From NCBI GenBank assembly GCA_003599415.1, contig QZKB01000017.1, forward strand, positions 1 to 64,000: 64,000 nucleotides of DNA, in the 5' to 3' direction. Numbering within the stretch: position 1 is the stretch's first letter; each line of letters starts with the position of its first letter. The translations under genes were made by a program, and so were the position numbers. This document shows positions 18,189-27,591 of the stretch, one piece after another. Under the pieces are notes generated by a model. The model made no database searches. It had not been told where the DNA came from and saw only the letters and a list, made by a program, of their open reading frames with translations. Origin of the DNA: Ignavibacteriales bacterium. GTDB lineage: Bacteria > Bacteroidota > Ignavibacteria > Ignavibacteriales > SURF-24.

Positions 18189-20624
18189 ATGAACAACTAT
18201 TTTCTGAAATATAAGCTTCACATTAAAATTACTATCCTGTTTGTTTGTTTTATCGGATTGTATCTTGCAAAAGACTTCGGGAAATTTTCCAACAGGCAGA
18301 TAGAAAATATTTTCTATAATATCTCCGGTGAAACCACTCCCGATTCAGGCATAGTAATAATTCACATTTCGGAAACCGATCTTGAAGAGCTTGGCAGCTG
18401 GCCCATCAAACGAAGCTACTATGCGCTTCTTGTAAATGAACTGACCCAGCTTAATGTTAAAACTATTGGGCTTGAGGTATTTCTTTCAGAAAAGTACTCT
18501 GCCCGCCCGCTGTATAATGATTTGCTGAATATTGAAATAAAAAATTCAGGAAGAGTAATTCTGTCTTCAACAATAGAATCTTATAACAGGCACACACGGG
18601 AAGGAAAAATTATTTACCCTGAACCGAAAGCCGCCTTGCAGGATATTAAAACCGGTCATCTGGGATTCATTGATGATAATGGAATTTACATTCCTCAGAT
18701 AATAAAAATTAATTCGATCAGTGAGCCTTCTTTTTCTCTCGCTCTATCTGGTAATAAACAACCGGATATTTCAAATTATGAAACTAAAGTAAATTTTATA
18801 TCAGGCTGGAAAAAATTCAGGAATTATACTCTTCTTGAATTCTTTAATCTTTTTGGTTCCGGCTCGCCTGAATTAAAAACCTTTGCAGGTAAAACAATAA
18901 TTGTTGGTGTAAGTGATGAATTGCTTGCAAAAAATATTTCATCTTCATTTGATGAAAGAATGCCGGGGGTTGCAATTCATGCATTTGCCCTGGATAATTT
19001 ATTGAACGGGAGGTTTATTAGAACAAATTATTTTAATATTTCTGCATTTCTTATTGTGCTTGTACTGTCTGTATTCGTGCTAATTGAAATAAAGATAAAG
19101 ATGGTTTATAAATATCTCGCACTTGGTTTGGGCTTTGTTATTGCAGCGTATCTTTTGTTCACACTATGGCAAATAGAGATTCATTATTCGCTTTTCCTGT
19201 TCCCTTTTATTTCTGTTATGATATTGGATTCCATTGCTTTTTTCTTTGACAGAAGAAAATACCTTGCCGGCATTTTAAGTGAAACACAGTTTCTTAAAAG
19301 TACTCTTGAAAAAAAGGAAGCACAGCTTGAACACCTCCAGAAAGAACTTGAAGTAACAGGCGAGAACGCATCACACGAATTAATTCTTCGGGTGAGTAAG
19401 TTGAAAGCACAGGTGGAAAATATTAAGATCCAGGAGATTGACGAAATACCTGCCGATCAGGCTTCAGTTGCCGCAGCTAATTTTAACGGACTTGTTTATA
19501 AAAGTAAACAAATTTCCGTTGTTGTTGATCTTGTCAAACGCGTGGCCCCCGAAAATGCAACGGTTTTAATCATCGGTGAAAGCGGGACGGGAAAGGAACT
19601 TGTTGCCAAAGCTATTCATCAGCTTAGCGGCAGAAAGGATAATAATTTTGTAGCAGTTAATTGCGCGGCGCTTTCGGATACTTTACTTGAAAGCGAATTG
19701 TTCGGTCACGTTAAAGGTGCTTTTACTAACGCTGTTAATGATAAAGCCGGAAGATTTGAGACTGCAGATAACGGTACAATCTTTTTAGATGAAGTTGGAG
19801 AAACCTCGGAAAATTTCCAGGTTAAATTGCTCCGCGTACTTCAGACAGGTGAATTTGAAAAAGTTGGTTCATCAAAAACCAACAAAGTGAACGTAAGAGT
19901 TGTTGCGGCAACAAATAAGAATCTTGAACAGCAGGTTAAGAATAAGAAATTCCGTGAAGACCTTTATTACAGGCTGAATGTTATTAAGATTGAATTGCCG
20001 CCGCTGCGTGAAAGAAAGGATGATATAGAACCGATAGCAAATTATTTTCTTGCTTCGGAAGATAAAAGTTTTGTTTTATCCAAAGCAGTGCTTGAGCAAT
20101 TGCTGAATTACGAATGGAAAGGAAATGTGCGCGAGCTTGAATCCACAATTAAGCGGGCAATCATTTTTGCAAAATCATCCGGCAGAAATATTATTAAACT
20201 TTCCGATTTGCCCGAAGAAATTGCAAGCAAAGGACATCTTAATTTTGATGAACTGATTCTTGAATCATTGAGGGAGAAGAAGTTCAGTCATTCTTCTATT
20301 AATGAAACAGCGAAAGAACTTGAAGTAAGCAGAAATTTTGTTTCAGAAAATTTCAGGGGAATTATTTTTAAGGTTTATTATGAAGCCGGTTTTAATGTTG
20401 AGGATGCGGTTAAATCTGTTTGCAATAATTCCGATGAACAGGCGGCTGAAAAAGTAAAATCGAAAGCGCTTACGTTTTTATCTAATGTTGAAAAAGATGT
20501 AACTGCATTAAAACACCTATCAATAGATGAAGTTAAGCAGAGACTAAATTCAAAGTATAAAAACCTGCCGCAGAAATTTCATTATTATCTTGATGAAATA
20601 ATTTTAAGGATCCTGGAAAGTTAA
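18189..20624 (+). CDS. CHASE2-sensor sigma54-dependent transcriptional activator
   Basis: An 811-aa membrane receptor fused to a bacterial enhancer-binding protein. An N-terminal membrane segment (about 10-28) leads into an extracytoplasmic CHASE2 domain (about 30-270). Three transmembrane helices (about 277-355), a coiled coil (about 365-405) and an AAA+ sigma54-activation domain (about 425-660) follow. Walker A is GESGTGKE (463-470), the sigma54-contact loop reads GAFTNA (510-515) rather than canonical GAFTGA, and Walker B is [10 protein letters not shown]. The C-terminus holds a helix-turn-helix-like stretch ([19 protein letters not shown]). CHASE2 is usually attached to cyclases or kinases; here it would control transcription in one step from outside signals. 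The stop is directly followed by the start of the transporter gene. Sigma54-like promoters lie at about 1453 and 23388. Confidence 0.85.
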   Translation: MNNYFLKYKLHIKITILFVCFIGLYLAKDFGKFSNRQIENIFYNISGETTPDSGIVIIHISETDLEELGSWPIKRSYYALLVNELTQLNVKTIGLEVFLSEKYSARPLYNDLLNIEIKNSGRVILSSTIESYNRHTREGKIIYPEPKAALQDIKTGHLGFIDDNGIYIPQIIKINSISEPSFSLALSGNKQPDISNYETKVNFISGWKKFRNYTLLEFFNLFGSGSPELKTFAGKTIIVGVSDELLAKNISSSFDERMPGVAIHAFALDNLLNGRFIRTNYFNISAFLIVLVLSVFVLIEIKIKMVYKYLALGLGFVIAAYLLFTLWQIEIHYSLFLFPFISVMILDSIAFFFDRRKYLAGILSETQFLKSTLEKKEAQLEHLQKELEVTGENASHELILRVSKLKAQVENIKIQEIDEIPADQASVAAANFNGLVYKSKQISVVVDLVKRVAPENATVLIIGESGTGKELVAKAIHQLSGRKDNNFVAVNCAALSDTLLESELFGHVKGAFTNAVNDKAGRFETADNGTIFLDEVGETSENFQVKLLRVLQTGEFEKVGSSKTNKVNVRVVAATNKNLEQQVKNKKFREDLYYRLNVIKIELPPLRERKDDIEPIANYFLASEDKSFVLSKAVLEQLLNYEWKGNVRELESTIKRAIIFAKSSGRNIIKLSDLPEEIASKGHLNFDELILESLREKKFSHSSINETAKELEVSRNFVSENFRGIIFKVYYEAGFNVEDAVKSVCNNSDEQAAEKVKSKALTFLSNVEKDVTALKHLSIDEVKQRLNSKYKNLPQKFHYYLDEIILRILES

Positions 20625-21863
20625 ATGCCGCCAACCGAAACTATCGCCCTTATAATATTTATTATTACTTACACGGGAATTATTTTTACAAGGCTTCCGT
20701 GGTTAACTGTGGACCGGCCGTCATCTGCATTCTTTGGTGCGGTAGCAATAATTTTATCCGGCGTGCTTTCTTTTGATGAAGCATTAAAGGCAATTGATTA
20801 CAATACAATTGCGCTTCTTCTTGGAATGATGATAATTATTTCCGTGCTTGAGCTGGACGGGTTCTTCACTCTTATTGCACACAAAACAATTTCATTTTCA
20901 AAAAGCAGAAAACAATTGTTATTCATTATAACGTTTGTAACGGGAGTTGCAAGCGCCTTTCTTGTAAATGATGCGGTCGTTCTTTTGTTTACTCCTGTAA
21001 TTATTAAAATATGCCAGTCCGGAAAGCTTAATCCTGTTCCGTTCCTGATAGCAGAAATTATGTCATCTAATGCAGGCAGCGCTTTAACAATTACGGGCAA
21101 CCCGCAGAATATTTTAATCGGAATTAATTCCAATCTTGCATACGGAAAATTTATGCTTATAATGCTTCCGGTTTCTCTACTTAGTATGCTTGCAATATAT
21201 TTTATTGTTCTCATTCTTTACAGGAAAGAATTTAATAATGAAGAAGATTTTACATTTGCAGATGTGCCTGAAAGTTATAATTATAAATCCATGAATACTT
21301 CCGTGCCGATATTTATACTTGTGTTAGCAGGATTCTTTTTGAGCAAAGCAATTAATATATCTTACTCAATGATTGCATTGGCAGGTGGTTCGTTAATATT
21401 ACTTTTAGGAAGAATCAAACCAAGCAAAATTATCAAACAAGTGGATTGGGTTCTGCTTCTGTTCTTTGCAAGTTTGTTTATTGTTGTAACAGGAGCAGAG
21501 AAAGCAGGCCTGCTTAGTTTCTTAATGAATCTCTTCCAGATTAAAAGCGGGTTTTCGGGAGTGCTGACAATTCATCTTTCAAGTCTTGTACTTTCGCAGG
21601 TTGTAAGTAATGTTCCGTTTACAATTTTAATGTTACCAATTTTAAAACCTTTGCAGAGTGATGTTTTGTGGATGGCTTTGGCTTCAGCTTCTACACTTGC
21701 AGGTAACCTTACCATTATAGGTGCTATGGCAAATCTAATAGTTATAGAAATTGCAGGGGCATCAAAAATACGTATAGGATTTTTTCAGTTTCTTAAAGCC
21801 GGAATACTTGTAACGGCAATCTCATTCATAATATCGCTGGTTACACTTTGGATAATATTTTAA
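20625..21863 (+). CDS. SLC13/ArsB-NhaD-type anion or Na+ transporter
   Basis: A 412-aa inner-membrane protein with about 11 hydrophobic segments of the ion-transporter superfamily (ArsB/NhaD/SLC13). Conserved helices include FLVNDAVVLLFTPV and SSNAGSALTITGNPQNILIG, the typical N-D-A and S-N-x-G/T-G-N-P-Q substrate region, with a matching C-terminal repeat (SNVPFTILMLPIL, ASTLAGNLTIIGAMANLIV). It may move carboxylates, arsenite-like anions or Na+/H+. Its ATG follows the stop codon of the CHASE2 activator without any gap, so the two are translationally coupled. One inference is that the transporter and sensor respond to the same solute. Confidence 0.8.
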   Translation: MPPTETIALIIFIITYTGIIFTRLPWLTVDRPSSAFFGAVAIILSGVLSFDEALKAIDYNTIALLLGMMIIISVLELDGFFTLIAHKTISFSKSRKQLLFIITFVTGVASAFLVNDAVVLLFTPVIIKICQSGKLNPVPFLIAEIMSSNAGSALTITGNPQNILIGINSNLAYGKFMLIMLPVSLLSMLAIYFIVLILYRKEFNNEEDFTFADVPESYNYKSMNTSVPIFILVLAGFFLSKAINISYSMIALAGGSLILLLGRIKPSKIIKQVDWVLLLFFASLFIVVTGAEKAGLLSFLMNLFQIKSGFSGVLTIHLSSLVLSQVVSNVPFTILMLPILKPLQSDVLWMALASASTLAGNLTIIGAMANLIVIEIAGASKIRIGFFQFLKAGILVTAISFIISLVTLWIIF

Positions 21864-21953
21864 TTAGTAAATCCTCTACGAGGATTAGAGAGATAATGGA
21901 ATGATAGATATTAAATCTGCATTGAGAAGAGAGTCCAAACAGGAGTTAATTCT

Positions 21954-22002
21954 TCAGCCTAAGGCTGATCCCGCTAAGCCTGAGGCTTATAAATTTGCGG
22001 GA
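21954..22002. repeat. Nested palindromes between convergent genes
   Basis: Two perfect hairpins lie side by side: TCAGCCT-A-AGGCTGA (21954-21968) and TAAGCCT-G-AGGCTTA (21975-21989). The second is enclosed by TCCCGC (21969-21974) and GCGGGA (21997-22002). A smaller palindrome, ATCCTC-TAC-GAGGAT, occurs at 21873-21887. It lies between convergent transcripts and could end both, but it lacks a good T-run and looks like a REP/BIME-type repeat. Confidence 0.65.
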
Positions 22003-22008
22003 CAATTT

Positions 22009-23049
22009 CTATTTTCCAATTCCTAAATAGTGTTCTTCCGGCAAATCCCTTAAACGCTGTGCAGCAATTTCAGGAGTTATATCCCGCTGTGCCTCTGATA
22101 GCATTTCAAATCCTACCATAAACTTTTTAACCGTTGCGGAGCGAAGTAGCGGTGGATAGAAATGAATATGCGTCTGCCAGTGATCATAATCTTCATTATC
22201 CATCGGTGCAAAGTGAAAGCCCATTGTGTAAGGAAAAGATGTCTGAAACAGATTATCATACTTAACAAGCAATTTCTTTAGTGCCTCTGCCAGAGAAACT
22301 TTTTCCTGTTCGGATAAATCTATGATTCTTTTAATTGTTCGTTTGGGAAGCACCATTGTTTCAAACGGCCACACAGCCCAGAAGGGAACAAGACAAACCC
22401 ATTCATCATGTTCAACAATTATTCTTTCCCTTGCTTTCAACTCATACTCAAGATAATCTTTAAGAAGTACACTTTTATTCTTCTCAAAATATTTCTTCTG
22501 GTTATCTTCTTCTTTTCTTATTTCATTAGGAAGGAAAGACGTTGCCCAAACCTGGCAGTGAGGATGTGGATTTGAAGCTCCCATAATTTCTCCGCGGTTT
22601 TCAAAAACCTGAACCCATTTAAATTCTTTTCCTAATTCATCAACTTCATTTGCCCAAACGTCAATTACTTTTTTAATTGCAGGCACTTCCATGGTAGCAA
22701 GAGTTTGATTGTGGTTTGGTGTAAAACAGATTACCCTGCAGCAGCCTTTTACTGCTTCAGCTTTCAGAAAATCTGTTTCGTTCATTTCCTGCAGTTCTAT
22801 GTTTTTTAGTAGGGCAGCAAAATCATTTTCAAATACAAATGTGTCTGTATAAGCCGGGTTATGTTCGCCGTTCGCTCTTACATTACCGGGACAAAGATAG
22901 CAATCCGGATCATACTTTGGTTTATTTTGATGCGCTGATATCTCCTGTTTGCCCTGCCATGGTCTTTGCGTTCTGTGCGGTGAAACCAATATCCATTCGC
23001 CTGTTAAAGGATTAAATCTTCTGTGCGGAGTAGAGAAATTTTTGTTCAT
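22009..23049 (-). CDS. galT: Galactose-1-phosphate uridylyltransferase
   Basis: A 346-aa Leloir-pathway enzyme that transfers UMP between UDP-glucose and galactose-1-phosphate. The N-terminal RRFNPLTGEWILVSPHR and the active-site block SNPHPHCQVWA are diagnostic; H164 (second His of HPH) is the likely uridylylated nucleophile. YLCPGN carries the zinc-binding cysteine pattern. Its length matches the family (about 345 aa). It is divergent from the GPH symporter gene across a 411-bp intergenic region and convergent with the SLC13 gene. No galK or galE is in the window. Distant hexose-1-phosphate uridylyltransferases are an alternative specificity. Confidence 0.9.
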   Translation of the reverse strand: MNKNFSTPHRRFNPLTGEWILVSPHRTQRPWQGKQEISAHQNKPKYDPDCYLCPGNVRANGEHNPAYTDTFVFENDFAALLKNIELQEMNETDFLKAEAVKGCCRVICFTPNHNQTLATMEVPAIKKVIDVWANEVDELGKEFKWVQVFENRGEIMGASNPHPHCQVWATSFLPNEIRKEEDNQKKYFEKNKSVLLKDYLEYELKARERIIVEHDEWVCLVPFWAVWPFETMVLPKRTIKRIIDLSEQEKVSLAEALKKLLVKYDNLFQTSFPYTMGFHFAPMDNEDYDHWQTHIHFYPPLLRSATVKKFMVGFEMLSEAQRDITPEIAAQRLRDLPEEHYLGIGK

Positions 23050-23460
23050 TTTTAATAGCCTGACTGATAAACTGATACATAAAATAAATTAAGAAACATT
23101 TCAAATAAAACATTTCGCTTAAAAGGATGCAAATCATATGAACATTTTTATGCAGTGATGAGGAAAAGAATTCCGCAGATAAGCATCGTACTATATTTTT
23201 TTAATAACAGTATAGGGATCATTAATTCTTTCAAAGAAATGATAATATTCAATTCATTAGCCGGCTAATAGTCGCGCTTCTATGTCGTGAATTATCAAAT
23301 TCATAAAGTTTATCATAATAATAAAGCAGCCCCAAAAGTTTTTTACTTTTTAATATAATTTGGATATGAAAACCGCACTTTCCTCTTGGCATTATTCATG
23401 CCCTTTACCGTTTTGATTTCAAAATATTATTAACATAACCAAGTACAACGGAAAATTTTT
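23050..23460 (+). promoter_or_regulatory. Divergent promoter region with shared palindrome and sigma54 -24/-12 element
   Basis: These 411 bases separate galT (minus) and the symporter (plus). The palindrome ATAAA-G-TTTAT (23303-23313) continues as CATAATAATAA and matches the motif at 1355-1380 at almost every base. An element TTGGCATTATTCATGC (23386-23401) has the exact GG-N10-GC spacing of sigma54 promoters. It differs from the copy at 1452-1466 only by transitions over the shared 15 bases. The palindrome-to-GG distance is about 80 bp here and about 90 bp there, one helical turn apart. Confidence 0.6.
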
Positions 23461-24870
23461 ATGAATTCTAATTCTTCTGTTATAAAAGTTACAGTTAGGG
23501 AAAAAGTAAGTTATGCATTCGGGGATTTTGCGTCTTCGATGTTCTGGAAGCTTTTTTCAATGTTCCTTTTATTCTTCTATACTGATGTGTTTGGACTTGC
23601 CGCAGCCGCAGTGGGTACAATGTTCCTTGTTACAAGAATATGGGATGCTTTTGTGGATCTTGGTATTGGGGCTATGGCAGACAGAACAAACACACGCTGG
23701 GGCAAATTCCGTCCTTATTTGCTTTTTGGCGCCCTTCCGTTTGGTATTGTTGGTATTATTACATTCGTTACTCCGGATTTAAGTCCGAATGGAAAATTAA
23801 TTTACGCTTATGTTACCTATACAATAATGATGATGGTTTATTCTCTTGTGAATGTTCCTTATGCTTCATTGCTTGGAGTAATGACCAACAACTCTGATGA
23901 AAGAACTTCACTTGCTTCGTACAGATTTATAGGTGCATTCTCCGGCGGATTATTTGTAACCGCAAGCGCAAATTACCTTGTTGAGTATTTTGGTAAAAGC
24001 GGCAATGTCGCAACTGGTTATCAATGGACAGTTGCTGTGTATGCTATACTTGCAGCGATATTCTTTGTCCTTACTTTTGCGGGAACAAAGGAAAGGTTGA
24101 AACCGGCAGTTGAAAAGAAATCATCTCTTAAAGAAGATTTTAAAGATATAGGCAAGAATAGTCCCTGGTTTATTATGCTTGGTGCCGCAATAGCTGTTCT
24201 TATTTTTAATTCGCTTCGAGATGGTTCAATTCTTTATTACTTCAAATATTATATTAAAGATCAGACAGTAAATATTTTTGGGACAGATTATAATTTCAGC
24301 CAGGCATCAATGGCTTCGGCTTATATGTCCATCTGGTTGGGCACAAATATTCTTGGAGTGCTTATAGCAAAGCCGCTTGCTCATAAGATCGGCAAGAAGA
24401 ATGCGTTTCTGCTTTCAGTAATCTCATCTACAATATTAAGTTTTATAATCTTCTTCCTTCAGCCACACCAGGTTATTTTAATATTCTTAATGAATATTCT
24501 TATAGGAATATCCGCAGGAATTGTATTACCGCTGTTGTGGTCAATGTATGCTGATGTTGCTGATTATTCGGAATGGAAAACCGGAAGAAGAGCAACAGGA
24601 TTAATTTTTTCCTCATCTTCAATGTCGCAGAAGTTTGGATGGACACTGGGTGGTGCTTTAAGCGGTTGGCTCCTTTCTGCTTACGGTTTTCAGGCCAATA
24701 TGGAACAATCGGAAACAGCACTGATGGGCATAAGATTAATGATGAGCATCTTTGCAGGTATTGGCGCATTGATAGCAACAGTTTTTATGTACATATATCC
24801 ACTCAGTGAAACATTCATGAAAAAAATTGAAACAGAATTAGAAGAAGCAAGAGCCAAACATAGTAACTAA
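23461..24870 (+). CDS. GPH-family sugar:cation symporter (MelB-like)
   Basis: A 469-aa, 12-helix transporter of the glycoside-pentoside-hexuronide family. The cation and sugar-site segment between helices 2 and 3 is typical: WDAFVDLGIGAMADRT and TRWGKFRPYL. The conserved block YADVADYSEWKTGRRATGL is in the C-terminal half. It would import an oligosaccharide with Na+ or H+. It is followed after 22 nt by the GH130 phosphorylase and so probably carries that enzyme's substrate (mannobiose or mannosyl-glucose). It is preceded by a sigma54-like promoter. The start has only a weak ribosome site. Confidence 0.88.
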   Translation: MNSNSSVIKVTVREKVSYAFGDFASSMFWKLFSMFLLFFYTDVFGLAAAAVGTMFLVTRIWDAFVDLGIGAMADRTNTRWGKFRPYLLFGALPFGIVGIITFVTPDLSPNGKLIYAYVTYTIMMMVYSLVNVPYASLLGVMTNNSDERTSLASYRFIGAFSGGLFVTASANYLVEYFGKSGNVATGYQWTVAVYAILAAIFFVLTFAGTKERLKPAVEKKSSLKEDFKDIGKNSPWFIMLGAAIAVLIFNSLRDGSILYYFKYYIKDQTVNIFGTDYNFSQASMASAYMSIWLGTNILGVLIAKPLAHKIGKKNAFLLSVISSTILSFIIFFLQPHQVILIFLMNILIGISAGIVLPLLWSMYADVADYSEWKTGRRATGLIFSSSSMSQKFGWTLGGALSGWLLSAYGFQANMEQSETALMGIRLMMSIFAGIGALIATVFMYIYPLSETFMKKIETELEEARAKHSN

Positions 24871-24892
24871 CAAAATTCGATACTGAGGAAAT

Positions 24893-26074
24893 ATGACAAA
24901 GGAAGAATTCAATAATAAATTAAAAGTACTGCTTGACGATCACGAAAATCTTATAACAAGAAAGAATGAGAAGCTGCAAAAGGGAAACGGAATTTACAGC
25001 CGTTACAAATATCCTGTTCTTACTGCAGAACATACTCCGATATTCTGGCGATACGATCTTGATTATAATACAAACCCTAATTTGCTTGAGAGACAGGGAG
25101 TTAATGCAGCATTCAATTCCGGTGCGATGATATTTAACGGAAAAATTGTTTTGGGTGTAAGAGTAGAAGGTGCAGACAGAAAATCATTCTTTGCGATTGC
25201 CGAAAGTGAAAATGGAATTGATAATTTCAGATTCTGGGATTACCCGGTAACCATGCCTGAAACAGAAAATCCTGATACAAATGTTTATGATATAAGATTT
25301 GTACAGCACGAAGACGGATGGATTTACGGCCTGTTCTGCAGTGAAAGACATGACGACAGCAAACCAGATGATACTTCTGCCGCAACTGCCGCCTGTGGTA
25401 TTGCGCGGACTAAAGATTTAATTAACTGGGAAAGACTGCCGGATCTCATTTCATATTCCGGTCAGCAGAGAAATGTTGTTCTTCATCCTGAATTCATTAA
25501 TGGTAAGTATGCTTTATATACGCGTCCGCAGGATGGTTTTATTGAAACAGGAAGTGGCGGCGGAATAGGCTGGGGATTTACAGATTCTATGGAGCATGCG
25601 GAAGTAAAGGAAGAAATTATAATTGACAGAAAAGTCTATCATACAATTTATGAAGTGAAAAACGGTCTTGGTCCTGCCCCCATTAAAACCGATAAAGGCT
25701 GGCTTCATTTAGCTCATGGTGTTAGAAACACAGCTGCCGGTTTACGTTATGTGCTTTATCTTTTCTTATCTGATCTTAAAGATCCTTCAAAGGTAATTGC
25801 CAAACCTGCAGGATATTTTATTGCTCCGGAAGGCGAAGAAAGAGTGGGAGACGTTTCCAATGTTACATTCAGTAACGGATGGGTAAAAAAAGATAACGGC
25901 GAAGTTCTTATTTATTATGCCTCATCAGATACGCGGATGCACGTTGCAACATCAGCCGTGGATATTTTGCTTGATTATGTTTTGAATACTCCGCCTGACG
26001 GATTGCGTTCTGCTGCAAGTGTTATTGAAAGGAATAAGTTAATTGAAAAGAATCTGAAGATTTTGAAAAAATAG
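24893..26074 (+). CDS. GH130 phosphorylase, probable 4-O-beta-D-mannosyl-D-glucose phosphorylase
   Basis: A 393-aa cytoplasmic five-bladed-propeller enzyme of GH130, without signal peptide. The sequence ([20 protein letters not shown] near the start, then [18 protein letters not shown]) fits GH130 subfamily 1, the mannosyl-glucose phosphorylases; D133 of YDIRF aligns with the proposed catalytic acid (D131 in the Bacteroides fragilis enzyme). It would use phosphate to split mannosyl-glucose into mannose-1-phosphate and glucose. In known pathways mannobiose 2-epimerase makes the substrate; no epimerase gene is in this window. GAGG about 5 nt before the ATG supports the start. It forms an operon with the GPH symporter and ends in a strong terminator. 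Confidence 0.83.
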   Translation: MTKEEFNNKLKVLLDDHENLITRKNEKLQKGNGIYSRYKYPVLTAEHTPIFWRYDLDYNTNPNLLERQGVNAAFNSGAMIFNGKIVLGVRVEGADRKSFFAIAESENGIDNFRFWDYPVTMPETENPDTNVYDIRFVQHEDGWIYGLFCSERHDDSKPDDTSAATAACGIARTKDLINWERLPDLISYSGQQRNVVLHPEFINGKYALYTRPQDGFIETGSGGGIGWGFTDSMEHAEVKEEIIIDRKVYHTIYEVKNGLGPAPIKTDKGWLHLAHGVRNTAAGLRYVLYLFLSDLKDPSKVIAKPAGYFIAPEGEERVGDVSNVTFSNGWVKKDNGEVLIYYASSDTRMHVATSAVDILLDYVLNTPPDGLRSAASVIERNKLIEKNLKILKK

Positions 26075-26100
26075 TTTCTCCTTTTTTGAACTCCTCCTAT

Positions 26101-26150
26101 AAACTTCTCTGTAATTCTGAGTTTATTGTTTTGCAGAGAAGTTTTTATTT
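26101..26150 (+). terminator. Rho-independent terminator
   Basis: AAACTTCTCTG (26101-26111) pairs with CAGAGAAGTTT (26134-26144), 11 bp, and TTTTTATTTT follows. It lies 27 nt after the GH130 stop and should end the symporter-GH130 transcript. Confidence 0.85.
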
Positions 26151-26173
26151 TAAATACAGTTGCTACAGAATAG

Positions 26174-26193
26174 CCCTGGCTTTCAAGCCGGGG
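26174..26193. repeat. Short GC-rich hairpin
   Basis: CCCTGGCTT and AAGCCGGGG form a 9-bp stem (one G-U pair) over a 2-nt loop in otherwise AT-rich DNA. It resembles REP-type hairpins and lies between the terminator and a larger palindromic element. Confidence 0.5.
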
Positions 26194-26252
26194 AAAGTAT
26201 ATTAATAGTTGATGAAAGAAATTACTAATAGAGATTTTTGAAAAATTCAGAA

Positions 26253-26318
26253 TGTCATTCCCGTGTAAACGGGAATCTATAGAAATTTATATGGATTCCC
26301 ACTTTCGTGGGAATGACA
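26253..26318. repeat. Nested palindromic element of the ATTCCC-N8-GGGAAT type
   Basis: A 66-bp element with outer arms TGTCATTCCC (26253-26262) and GGGAATGACA (26309-26318). It contains two inner hairpins, each exactly ATTCCC-N8-GGGAAT (26257-26276 and 26295-26314). That half-element matches the form of Neisseria dRS3 repeats. It sits upstream of the XylR-like regulator. The size and symmetry suggest a REP-pair or MITE-like unit. Confidence 0.75.
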
Positions 26319-26415
26319 GGTGACATACAAATTATTTTTCTGATGTCTCTCATATTTTATCTGCCGTTAATTTTTCTATTTCTTAATTTGATATATGAAA
26401 ATAAACAAATGAGTA

Positions 26416-27564
26416 ATGCACAATCTTAAACGAGTAATATTGCTTATAGAAACCTCAAGAGAGTTTGGCCGTGAACTTTTGAGAGGTATTGCGCGCTACT
26501 CAAGACTTAATGGGCCGTGGTCGTTTTACAGGGAGCCGGGAGATCTGAAATCTGCTATCCCGCGTTTAACAAACTGGAATGCCGACGGAATTATAATGAG
26601 GAACACTGTAATTTCTCATGAACTGCTAAAATTGAAACTGCCTACAATATTAGCACTTCATGAAAAAACCAGGCCACCTCACTTACCGGCAATCTTAACG
26701 GATGCATCTGCAATTGCGCGGCTTGCAGCAGAACATCTCCTTAACCGCGGTTTAAATGAGTTTGCCTTCTGCGGCTTCGATAAATTAATTTGGTCCAACG
26801 AACGAAAAATATTTTTCAAACAAATTCTGGAAGATGCCGGCTACGAGGTTAACATTTATAAAAAACCTTCGGATAAAAAATTTAATTCGTGGGATAATGA
26901 ACAATACTTTATGACCGAATGGCTAAAGCAATTGCCAAAACCGGTTGGTATATTAGCCTGTAACGATGACCGTGCCCAGCATGTTCTTGAAGCATGTAAA
27001 TCTGCCGGCTTGCATGTTCCTGAAGAGGTTGCCGTACTTGGTGTGGATAATGATTCCATTCTCTGTTCAATAAGTGATCCCCCGTTATCAAGCATTGCAC
27101 TTAATGTTGAACCCGCAGGGTATGCTGCCGCAGATTTGCTTAACAGGATGATGAACGGCGAACCAATACAGGGACAAGAAATTATTGCTACGGCAACTCA
27201 TGTTGTTAAACGGCAGTCTACAGATGTGTTGTCAATAAATGATTCCAATCTTGTTAACGCAATCCGCTATATTAAACAGAACGCCAAAAATAAAATCTCG
27301 GTTAATAATGTTGTTGCACAGACTTATCTTAGCAGAAGAAGCCTCGAAGAAAAATTCAGGAAAATTTTATACAGAACAATAAACGAGGAAATAAAACGTG
27401 TACGGGTAGAGCAGATAACACAAGTATTAATCGAATCTAATCTTTCAATCTCCGAAATAACTTCTCTCTTTAATTTTACCGATGCCGAACACATATCAAG
27501 ATATTTCAAAAAAGAAAAGGGTTTAGGCTTAAGGGAATTCCGCAAGCTTCACCGGAAAAGCTAA
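26416..27564 (+). CDS. XylR-type AraC-family transcriptional regulator with LacI-like sensor domain
   Basis: A 382-aa regulator. The N-terminal two-thirds is a periplasmic-binding/LacI-type sugar sensor (VILLIETSREFGRELLRGIARYSR and GILACNDDRAQHVLEACKSAG are typical XylR blocks). The C-terminal ~100 residues are an AraC-type double helix-turn-helix (VAQTYLSRRSLEEKFRK, then EITSLFNFTDAEHISRYFKK). It most likely senses L-arabinose or xylose and activates the downstream operon starting at 27812, 247 bp away. Direct repeats TTTACGTA at 27592 and 27625 are candidate operators. A pentose other than arabinose is possible as effector. Confidence 0.87.
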   Translation: MHNLKRVILLIETSREFGRELLRGIARYSRLNGPWSFYREPGDLKSAIPRLTNWNADGIIMRNTVISHELLKLKLPTILALHEKTRPPHLPAILTDASAIARLAAEHLLNRGLNEFAFCGFDKLIWSNERKIFFKQILEDAGYEVNIYKKPSDKKFNSWDNEQYFMTEWLKQLPKPVGILACNDDRAQHVLEACKSAGLHVPEEVAVLGVDNDSILCSISDPPLSSIALNVEPAGYAAADLLNRMMNGEPIQGQEIIATATHVVKRQSTDVLSINDSNLVNAIRYIKQNAKNKISVNNVVAQTYLSRRSLEEKFRKILYRTINEEIKRVRVEQITQVLIESNLSISEITSLFNFTDAEHISRYFKKEKGLGLREFRKLHRKS

Positions 27565-27591
27565 CCATATCTTCTTAACACAAACAGATAA

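Noticed and set aside
23050-23302. Riboswitch or small RNA in the galT-symporter region
   Set aside because: No conserved aptamer sequence or strong stem recognised beyond the palindrome and promoter element.
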